Made by a program: the position numbers and the translations under genes
Shown: positions 49,501 to 61,500 of the stretch, piece after piece
How the letters are laid out: each line of letters starts with the position of its first letter
Position numbering within the stretch: position 1 is the stretch's first letter
The notes under the pieces: model-generated
Told to the model about the DNA's origin: nothing
Database searches by the model: none
Seen by the model: the letters and a program-made list of their open reading frames with translations, nothing else
Assembly (NCBI GenBank): GCA_900660155.1
Contig: CABFPE010000602.1
Span: forward strand, 198,308 to 262,307
Length of the DNA stretch: 64,000 nt
Direction of reading: 5' to 3'
DNA from: Hofstenia miamia
Lineage: Eukaryota > Xenacoelomorpha > Acoela > Hofsteniidae

Positions 49501-52500
49501 ATTGTTAAAATTAATCTAATTTTTTCATTTTTAAGTTATAATCTAAATTTAAAAAAAAATAGATTTATCATTTCTTAGAAATGTACGTTTCATTACTATA
49601 ATTCTAGTTATACTACAAAATAAATGCGCATGATTTAGTATACGTATTGGAAATTTGATTTTATATGTATAGCATTATGCCTAACAAGTGTGCATCTTCA
49701 GTATACAATATTGGCAATTTATCTAAGACTACATTCTTTTCCACGTTAAGAAGATATAGCTAAGATTTAGCTTCATAGATTACCGCGAAAAAATTAGGTA
49801 GTTACCAACAATTCTAGATTATCAAAGTCAATTTTTTGCGAAGCGACAGTGAATGCACTAAAGTTTTATCTGAGTAACTTTGATATGCTGTACAAGGAGT
49901 CAACTAGCTTTGTGGAGTACATTTCGAAATTGTGGACAGTATTTAACATTAGAACTTCTGTAGTCGGTGTGTACAAGCGGGGACTACGCGATTAAAATCT
50001 GTGCATTGTAAAAGAAGCACTTTTTTTTATCATTTCTATAACTTGTTGTGCAACCTGGTACACTACATTTGGAAGGCATATATTCAGCTCTACATTACAG
50101 AAACGAATGAAGAACAACGTGGTAATTGTAAACGACTAGTGTGGTTTTGAAAACACGCCACCTTCCGGCAAAAATCTAAAACTCACTGAACGATGTTATT
50201 GAATTCAATGTGAATTTATATTGGGCCCTATTTTGATAAAGCGATGCCCCCCCCCCGGTACAAGCGCAATAAAATTCAAAAACCAATCATTTGCTCAGAT
50301 GATTCTAATTGGTAATTTCAAAAATTTCTTACCAGGCGAATGGAAGTTTGTTCTGCTCGGTGACGGTGTATACGTCGTCATTTGAAGGCAGCATTTTTGA
50401 CATGCCAAAATCTGCAAGTTTGATGCGATCGCGACTGGTGAGAAGAATATTTCTACAAGCGATATCTCTGTGTACAAGCCGCTGAGACTCTAAATATACC
50501 AGTCCAGCGAGCAGCTGTGTCATGAACAGCCAGAGAAGGACCACAGAAACACTCGGAACATTTTTTATCAACCAGTCACGTAGTGCACCCAGTGGAGCGT
50601 ATTCAAATATCTAAACGAAAAAATTTAACATTTTACAAATAAAGGAATTATTTAAAACTTGCTGTGTAAGACTTAAGATTAGTAGGAAGTCATTATTAAA
50701 TCTTGTCTTTCCATGATCTTAAATGAATAAATAAGTATGCATTGCCTGGCACCACCAAATTATTTAGTTTGGCCTAGTGCTCATTTCTTTTAAAATACTT
50801 TTAAAATGTGCCTAAACTTTGGCTTTAACGAAATTAATAAATGGGTTTTGTTAAGAACGTGATGTTAAAAAATGTCCATAAGCACGTGTTTTCATATTAA
50901 CTGCACAAGCGATTTTTTTTACTACAATTCGACAATGATTGTAATGCAATGAGATGGGATTTTGCATTTCAATTCCCTTTCGATTTCCACAGTCTCGCAA
51001 AAATCATACGTAGGCGGTGGAATTGAGAAAGTCCTCGATAGAGCAATTATTATGGTGTTTCTAGAGCCCAATTATAATTTCGATTGCAGTGTACTATTTC
51101 TTTCAATGCTGTTTCTTAGAAAAGTGCAACATGTAAATTTCACAAACATTCCAGCAAATCATGTATCCAACTTGTTGACAAACCGTGCATGGAAACACCA
51201 ATATTGTTATGTTGGTAAAACTATTTGATCCAATTGTTAAGATAAAAAAGTGTGTGATTTCGAGGTACTTTAAAAAATAGTTCATTGGCAACACCAACTT
51301 CACTTCAGAATTCGTTCCTGTACATGTACTGATTTTTTGAGGGGTTAAAATTCAAATTTACAATAAAAATATACCAAACGTCTATAATAACAGTATGAAA
51401 AGTAGAATAAATAAAAAAATACTCTACAAATCAACGCGGTCATTCGGGCTTCCTGTACAAAAATTTGGAAATAGAGCAATTAAAATATTTCGACAAAAAT
51501 ATACATTCGTTTTGTTAACAGAGCAATTAAATTGGCGTTTCCGTGATGAATTTCTCAAATAAGTAACAAAACGAGTTCATAAATCGCTGATTGGAAACAC
51601 AGTGTGTTGATATGTTAATTAACTTTTAATTAATAACCTATACACCAGGGTGGTCAAAGAGTCAGGTAACATGTTAAAGGTATAAAAAACAATATGATCC
51701 ATTATAATCTCTATTCGTTCAATTTATATTTGTTTAAATATTTGAGTGTAAAATATAAACTTTAATTTTAAATTTATGTGTTATGTCATTTATATTCTTC
51801 TTTCTTTCAGGTATAATGGCCACCCAAAAGTTAACAACGCCGCAAAAGGTTGCTATTGTAAGATTGTACACTCAGTACAATGAAAATGCTGCTGAAGCTG
51901 CTCGCCAGTTCTCTACATTGTTTCCTGGCTTTACTGTGACACGAAATTAAATTAAAAAGGAAATTTGATGACACCGGTTCTGTTGTTGACTTACCTCGGT
52001 CAGGAAGACCAAGAACCGGTCGGTCTGATGAGAATATTACTACTGTCCAGGCAATTGTGGATGAAACCCCCAAAACATCATCACGAAATATGACACGCCA
52101 ATCAGGAATAAAAAGGGGAACAATTCTAAATATTTTGAAGAAAGATTTAAGTTTGAAATCTTATATCCCTACTTTATGCCAAGGATTGCATGAAGATGAT
52201 TACGACCGGCGATTGGAGTTTGCCCAAACCTTTCTGACCACGGTCGAGAATAATCCTGATATACTAAAAATGACATTATGGTCTGATGAGGCAAATTTCA
52301 AGGTAAATGGTCACGTGAACAGGCATAATGCCATTTATTGGTCCGCAAATTATCCCCACCAGTTAATGCCAGTTGCTCAACAAGGTCCTGGTGTTATGAT
52401 TTGGTGTGGTATCTTACATGACAAAATCATTGGACCATTTTTCATTGAAGAAGGTACCATTACAGGTATACGGTATCAGCAACTATTCAACATAAAGTTT

Positions 52501-55500
52501 TGCCAGCCATTCAAAATCGCCCAGACTTCAATAAGTTATATTTTCAACAGGATAGCGCCCAGCCACATTTTTCTCATGTTGCCAGGGATTTCTTGGATGA
52601 AATTTTTCTACAACGATGGATTGGTCGCCGCGGCCCAGTTGAATGGCCAGCCAGATCTCCGGATCTTACCCCTCCTGATTTCTGACTTTGGGGCTACATA
52701 AAGGATAGCGTTTATAGCAAGAAGCCTGATACAATAGCGTCTTTAAAGTTATTAATTGAAGAGGAGATTGCGCGGATACCAGCTGACATGATTACATACG
52801 TTACACAATCAGTGGTTAATCGCTTCCAGCGATTGATAGAGAGAAATGGACGACAATTAACAAAATAAACATATTTCATGTTTGCTTCATTTTATATTTC
52901 AATGTATGGTACTTAAATATATGTGTATTGCTAATATCGTTTTTCTTCAAAATGTTACCTGACTTTTTGACTACCCTGTAGTCGCTAAAGTAAAGAAATT
53001 TTCTGAATTGTAATTTTGATATTCACGACAAAAGAACATGTTAAGCAAAAAAAATATTCGATATGACCTTCTTTGATTGTTGCCATATGGAAACATCATG
53101 AAATAAGGCAGAACTGAATTTTATAGGAAAATTTTCGTTAATCATATTGACATATTATCATTGAGGAAGATAAGTTGATGGCTACAATGATGTATTGTAT
53201 AAAAGAATACATATCGGCGTCCCACAACATACACGGATATGTGCATTAAAAATGCAGTAATTAGGTAGCATTACAAAAAATGATAGTATACAAACTTAGT
53301 TTTATAGTATATTACGTGAAATTAATTTATATATATATATATATATAGCATAATATAGTAAAAAAAAATATAAGAAAAGGAATTTTCTCAACACCCCATT
53401 TGTGTAAAAATATTAACATGTAAAAACCTCTTATCAATTTTGAAAATTTCACTATAATTTTCGAGTGTAAATTTTGATTCTACAATATAATGTTTACTGT
53501 AAATAAATGATTACTATAAAACTAATCAAAACAAAAATAACATTGTTTAACTGGAAGTCGTGCATTAAAAGGGGCTGATGATTTGAAGCTCACAATGACA
53601 ATAAGTTAAACAAAAATAGCTGGACGATGAATGAAATGATTAATTAGATTGACAAACCATGGACTGGAAGCGGACCTTAGTCGTCAACTTTGCTTAATTA
53701 AAAATCGTTTGGGGAGATCTCTCGTTGTGATTGCATTAATGAAAATTGGATGGAGGTTATATGCAAGATGCAGCCCTTTACAATTTAGAATTATCAGAGG
53801 TAATGAAATTCAGAGTCAATACCCATACTGTAACATGCAAAAGGGGAAAACCTGGAAGTGCACATAAAAGTATTAGCATCGAGCAATCCGAGTCTGTCAA
53901 AGGTGAAACCGTTATCTTACAATGCTCACCTGTAAGGGATTATCCACATTTTAACATGCAGAATTATTTCTGATTGATTGAAAAATGGAAAAAACATTTA
54001 TTGCAAAGTTTTTCAATAGCAGCATAAGTAAACTATTCAAAGAAAATGTTAAAGATAAAAAGGTGTGGAAGTGAAATCTATGCATTAAACCATTCATCAC
54101 AAACTGAAACGCTGATTTTTAGAAATACCAAACTGAAATTCCAACTGAAACCCCAATGGTCAACATTGATTAAATCAATATTCTTAGTGATGACGACTGT
54201 TGAAAATGTATATCATACATCTCACAAACTTCAATACCCAAACTTGAACAAAGGTAAACAATGTTCAAATATGATATCAATAATTCAAGATGAACGGTGA
54301 GCATTTCTTGAAATTGAAAAAATTTGTGGACAGCAAAATAATCTGGATCATCACTCATTGGAACAGGACTTCGTTCCAACAAGTTGCTTTATATATGAAA
54401 AATACAAATTCATCTCGAATAAAAGCAGCCCAATTTGCACTAGTTATGAAAATCGCGATGGACTATCTGAATTATATCATTTTCCAATAAGAGAGTTTCA
54501 TTCTAATTATATGAATTTGGATAATGAATTTCATTCAGACGGAATTCATCGAAAAAATCATATAGACACTGACAATAAAAATCTGGAATAAACGTGACTA
54601 TTATTCCCAGTGATGAAACTCAACCACATCTGAATCTATGGTTGTGGAAGTCGCTAATCTAAACAATGATAGAACAGCTGTACCCAGCTTCTTCAGGCCG
54701 CAATCACATTCTAAAAAATGAAACACTTAAATAAATTACACGCTTTTTAAACTATTTTTTTATAGCTAACAACGAGTTTGATATTCTTATTGCAATAGTG
54801 GGATGAGACAAATGAATAGCCCCACTGACTACCAGGGAGACCTCTTCTGTAATATTTTAAAATTCGCCATCTAAAACTGCTTTTCTCTTTTAATGTTTAT
54901 TCAGAAGAAAAACTATTTTACAGCAAAGCCTACGTCCAGCTTCACATTTCTTTAAAAAGAGTTGAAGATGCTATTAGTAAGAACATAAGACTGGATATTG
55001 TTTCTCCACATACCAACTCATTCCACTTTCTTACATATTGCTAATAAATATTTTAGTAGGGTACACGTGACACCAATGTGAAATTGAGTTCGAAGTGTAG
55101 CATAGGAATTGATCTGCAGACTTCCATGTAGGATGTCCGTAGCCAATACACATGCTCACGGCGCTCTCAAAAATAAATATAATTAAAAGTACAGTACTGA
55201 TGTAGAACAATGAAGGTTCCAATTTAAATATTGCACTGTCGTGCAGAATTTTAGTGGATATTCCACTGAATATTTCTCTCAAAAAATGCTGCAAATGAAG
55301 ATATTTTTCAAGAAAAGCTTAGCAAATGAAAATCGTAAAAATGTATTGTATTAACAGCTAAATACGACAATCAAGGTTACGTAAAGGCGTCTTATGGTGA
55401 CTCAGTCTTAATGAACTAAATTGAACTGCCTCGTGTTCGCAAAGGGGAAAAGCAACGAATCACTAACTAGTAATGGTTATTGACATTCCGTATTTTGACG

Positions 55501-58500
55501 CCGCTGCTGTCAGCATTTAGTTTACAATAAATCACGAGACACATTACGTACAATCGACAATTGATCAATATCTCAAGGAATGCTAATGAATAAAAAATGA
55601 TTTTTTTACTTCAATATTTATTTTTAATGCTCGAATGGCTCATTGCGAATGAATTTTACAAGAATAATTACCCCAAATAAGAAGCAATTGGCCATATATC
55701 GTTTTTATAATAACTGAGAAGAGAACTCGGTGATAAGAAACATTGTGGACTAATTTCACATACAAAGCCCCCAAGCATCTACATAAACATTAACTACACT
55801 GTTTCATCCATATTTTTTTGAAAAGGCTATCCCAAATTATACTTGTATAAGTAAATATTTTTTGTAGTAATGATGACAGTAATGATCCAAACAGGAGACA
55901 AAAGCATTAAAACATTGTTTTTACAATTATCAATATAACCAACTTTTACCATTGCGATTTTAAATTTCGCGTTAATCCCATTACTTTGAAAAATTGGACC
56001 CCAAAATTAGAGATGTAATGAAAATTTACAAATGCTACACGTAAATATTCTAAAACTTTTGAGCAGATTAAAAATTTGTGAATATACAAACTTTTCCCCA
56101 TGAATTTGTAATTTTTTGAAACTTCATTGAGAGAAATAGAGAGAGAGAGAAAGAATTTGATGAAGCATCTACATGAAAAGAGAATTCACGACAACAAATT
56201 GATCAAAGTACAAAAATCAAAGTCATAACGTCAAAAACTACAAAAATTATTTGCAAAGAACGATGTTTCATGATCTTTGTTTAACATAGGTTCGAATCAA
56301 ACTACTGAAGTTGTAATGCGACAAAACTCAAATAATACAGTTTAATTGCCTTAATGAGTACTCGAAACTCCGAGCAACTATGAACTAAAGAAAGAATTGA
56401 TATAATAGAAATGTATAAAATTACGTCTAGACAATTTTTTTAGTTCTTGTATTCAAACTTGATAACGTTGTGTGTTTGGACACGTTAACAAACGTTTGTT
56501 AAAATCAAATTGAATTCGTTCAGAGCTTAAAAGTTTTTGTTAAATTACGCGCTGCGTTCTAGAAACGATTTCTTTTACGATTAGACAAGTATCGTAAACA
56601 CAAATTTCAATATATAAATGACATCAAATATAAAAGAATCCAATAGCGAGGAACAGCTGATTTCTAACCGAAATTCTTGTTATCAAATACGATTCTTTGA
56701 ATTAGACTTTCTATAAATAACACTAAAACGCTATAGCAGATTTTCATAAATGGCTTCACAATACATTGAAATCGAGATAAAAGCCTTCCCTAAATCTAGC
56801 AAGAGGCTGGCGCTATCTTTACAACATTAATATAATAAGTATAAATTTGAGAGAATTTTTTCAATGTCCCATTTTTAACAGGTTAATTTTTTTGATATTC
56901 CTATAAAAAATTCTATAATTATTGCAATGCTTCTGTAATCTGTTTACAAGAATGAAGAATTTTTAAAGTTCTATTCAGTAAATGCATGGGAAATTACGAA
57001 AATCCTGTACAGCATCATATCATAGCAATTCTTGGACAGCATTATATCATAGCAATTCCAACTACATTGATATGTACAATGAAGGGGTATTTAATCCATA
57101 TTTGGAATCTAATAAATACTGAGTGGAAAGCGCAGTTCTATTGAATTTTTCTAGATGAGAAAACTATTGGTTCTACATTCTTGAATAAAAGTACAATAAC
57201 GTTAACAAAGAAACAACAAACACTTGCTTAGAACAAAGATTTAGGGGGTAAAATAGGATGATAAACAGTTCTGTAATTAAATTTTAATGTTTTGTTCTAG
57301 ATTTCGAAGTAAGTAGTGAGATGTTGGTACATTAGGAAAGAAGAAAAGTATAAATTTAGAAATGGAGTCGACACGGAACATTTATGATGTCTTACGTAAC
57401 AGTAGCAGCAAGTATCTTTAATTAAGTAATGTGAAAAAGTACTCGACTTCACATCATGCAGAAGGTAAATAAACTCCTTGACTATCTCAGACATTTGTAC
57501 AGATAAAGAATGCCAAAGAAAAGTGGACGCTTTGAAAACTCCGACAGTGTTAAAAACCGATTCTGAGATGTATTTACGCTGCTAAAACGTTTTAGCAATT
57601 GGACACCGGTGAGTGCGTTTAGAGAATAAATGCCAAGCAGTGCGCAAGGCATCAATGACATTAATTAATTTCTGCATAATTTAATGCATTGTTCAAGGCT
57701 CAGAATTACGATACAGAAGCGTCAACAAAGAGCCAGTGACGTCGGGTTTGTATTGCACTAAATTCGAAATAGTGACGCTATTTGTAGAGTGTTAAGTAAA
57801 GACAGATAACGTCTGACTGCGACCAACTAGTTCACAATACCTGTCAGGAATTATATTTACTTACATTTAAAACTCAGAACAATTATCTAACAAACATGTC
57901 AAGATTGACTTCTTTAGTCGGTGCTACAAAATTTCAGAATTTATAGGGAGCATTCAATAATGATATCATGTTAAATATGTATTTTTAGACCCCTCCCTAC
58001 CCCTCATCATCCACCGTCAATTTTTGAGACATCCCCCAAAGAAAAGGCAAAAAAATCTCATAAGAACATATGTTGAACCAAGTGTTATTAAAAACAGACA
58101 AACTTAACTTCGAATGAATTTGAATCAATAATCCGAACTCGAATTTGCTTTTGAAGCACTGTTAACATCGTATAACGTAAAAAGATGAAATGAAAACATT
58201 GAGAAAGTGTTTTTTCAGAAAAAAGCAAGTCAAAATATTGGCACATTGACGTCATAGTTTTTGGATAAGTATGCATCACCCCCACATTTTGCATCACGAA
58301 AAATAGCAAGGCCCCCACATTCCTCTCCCCCAGCGGAACGTAATTACTGGACAACTTCCTAATACCGTACTTAATAAGAAGTGCTTTAAATCCTAATTAG
58401 TAAAGAGAGAATCAACATTTCCTTTTCAATCAAGTAAATTTATTGTAATAACAATAATTTGATACATTAAAGCAGATATAGTAATAAAGATGAAAAAATG

Positions 58501-61500
58501 GAATAAGGTTTGACTTACCATATACATTTGGCAGTCAGAAATGGCCACTCCATGGAATTCGATGATGTTGGAATGTCGCACGCAATGCATGTTCCCCACC
58601 TCTTTAAAAAACTCAATCATACCGCGCATTAAATCCACCTTCAGTTTCTTAACAGCAACTGTCTAAACAAAAAATCCTAATTCCTCGCAAGGGCAAAACG
58701 TAGTGCAAACATTAGCCTGGCTATTTGGAAATATATTTTTTAAGCAAAAAGGAAAACTAACTTTTAAATTTGAGGGAAATTTAAACATTTCAAATTAATT
58801 GTCACTAAGACCAATAAATAACATAGTTACATATAGAGTAATGAATACATTAACTCGACTTAATCCAATACCAATAATAAAAAAATGGCTGAGAAAATTT
58901 GGTAGTTCTGACATGATGACCTGAAATGATTTTTTTGCGCTTGGTTTCAATTTGAATCTGAAAGCAAAGATTTGCGTAAGGAAATGTACAAGTATTGAAT
59001 TATACTTGACTACTAGACACAGGATATTGACCAAGTACTTGATCGATGTTACACCATGATATTGGCAAATACCTTTGGCAGAATATGGATAGTAAATAGC
59101 ATTTCAAACAACTAAAGGCCATTATTATTGGACTAAAATAGATTGATCCGTTTTGTTGGTTGTTAAGTATTTAGCTTTACACATTAACTTAACAGGGGGA
59201 TCGGTTTCCAGCCCGGGCTGGTGCTTTTCCCCGTTATGTTAGGATTCTTCTTAAGAAAGAGCGCGATAACTGAAGCTTACAAAAGTATATTACAGGTGTA
59301 ATATACTGAACAGTAACTGGCACAAAAGAATATTGGATAATGATATTGAGCAATTGGCACAGGCAATGGCTATCATCCAACAGAAAAGTTTTCACCGGCA
59401 GCACAGCAACAGATAAATAAAGTCATGCTTAGCTGGAAACAAACCTTTGCACCATGTGGACTCTTCCAAACAGCACGATAGACATTTCCAAAGTACCCCT
59501 GGGCGATTTCCACCATATCATTTATGTCTTGGACACTGATAAGATAAGTGGCATTTTCTTGCATTTGTATAGATTCCTGCGGATCTGCTATTGAATATTG
59601 CACCGGCTTTTTTCCAATTATCTAAAAGATTTTTATGAGAAAGCGGTAAATTTTGTTGCTTGTATAATGATTTTTAAATGAACTCAAAATTATTTGACTA
59701 TCAAGTATTAAATGTTGCGAAAATGATAATATACTTATAAAAATATTACTACATTTTCTAAAAGGAAAATCTCAATATATTCCATTGTTCTAAAAATTCA
59801 AATTCCCACATACAAAATGAACCAATCATTTGTAAAAATCAAATTTCATAAAAATCTGCTTTCTGTTACATTCTTGTTGGCTGTGCTGCCATCAAGACAT
59901 CAAACAAACACTTGTTTCTTAAATGCTGTCACAGAAAACCTCATTAATTTTTTTGTATGTCAGTTTTAAATAATCGAACGGATTTCAGCTTTGTAGAATA
60001 TATTTCCAAGAAAGAACTAACGAAATCTTGAACATTTGCCTATTTTTATTGTAAAACACGTGTTTTACGTACAAGAATTCCTAATTAAGGAATCTTAAAT
60101 TTAAAAAAAACTATAAATTTGTAAAATCTATCATATTTATTAAAAAAGCAATACACTATAAATATAAAGGAAAAACGTAGGTAAGTAATTTTTCAACTTA
60201 ATTTACTCTTTGTAAAATGCGCGGTGGTGACATTAGCGTGAGAAATTTTCACACCATTTTGTGTAAATGATATCATTAAATATGTATTCATAACTATACC
60301 TGAGCTCAAAGTCAAAATGAAATGAGAATTATTTGATACAAAGATTCGGATTAAACAATCAGTACCAAAAACGCAGTCATGAAAGGCCCATGAATAAAAT
60401 TCCATAGCAATAAATGTATGGATGATTCACATGCAGCACAAATTTGATCAAAAATTCAAACGGGAGTATTTTCATCAAACACTTCATTTTGAAAAATAAA
60501 TAACAAACACGTGTAATAAAACTCAAACATTAGAATCAGGTCTTCAATCATAAATATTCGACATACGTACTGGACCTTTTCGAATTTGAATGACTATAGT
60601 ACACTTCATGGAGAAATTGAAACAAACAGAAATGACATTAAACTAGTTTAAGGGTTTTAAAATTTATATAAGGATTAGTTTGTTTATCGGGTGCTATCTG
60701 TTACCAAAAATAAACGTGAGAAACATTATGAGGGCATGTGATTGATAGGGCATATAAAATGAAACAGTATTAACTTTTTCAAATATACTTGAATTTACGG
60801 GCATTACTAGAGTAAAACTGGTAAAGTACGGTTTTTCCAAAAAGTTTAGATCCAATTTGAAGGGGCGCGGAGAAGCCATTACAGGATCTCCTCTGTGCAG
60901 ATTGATCAAGAGTATTTGGGTCAATCGAAATTAACAACAGCATCATCAGTCCTTATGCTTTGTCTCACTTCCAATCACGTAGTGCTCCGTTTAAAACAAA
61001 ATATATATTTTTTGTAAATACTCAAGTTCGAAACTCGGATTTTTGTGCGGATACGCGACTCGAACTTAGCAATCATTACTCGCACAGGTTTATAATATCT
61101 TAATAGAATTATTTGGGATTCTTCTGGTAATGTGCGAAATAGAAAATCTATGAAACGCAAAAATGAAATAAATGTCTTAAGTGGATGCCACACGATGGGC
61201 TTTGTCCCGAGTCAAATGAACTATGTTAAGTGCTCTTTGGCATGCCACATGATGAACTCATGCCCGAAGCCCATACTCTGAGAGAAATTATCTTCAATTA
61301 TCTCTCGTGGGAATAGATGCTACACGGAGTGCATTTAACTTAAGTGTTTTGCTTTAGTGCAAAAGCCCATCGTATGGGCACCCCCTTTATGACACAAACT
61401 ATCCAAGTCATCAAACATGTTGCGTTGTACAATAGAGCTCAGAACATTTTGATAGCCACAAAAAACTTAAAATCTAGAAATTTTTCTTCAGTTTCTTATT

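Noticed and set aside
55031-55294. Minus-strand 87-codon frame with a hydrophobic segment (STVLLIIFIFESAV)
   Set aside because: Possible membrane segment but no homology, start context or splice signals; chance is likely in AT-rich intron.
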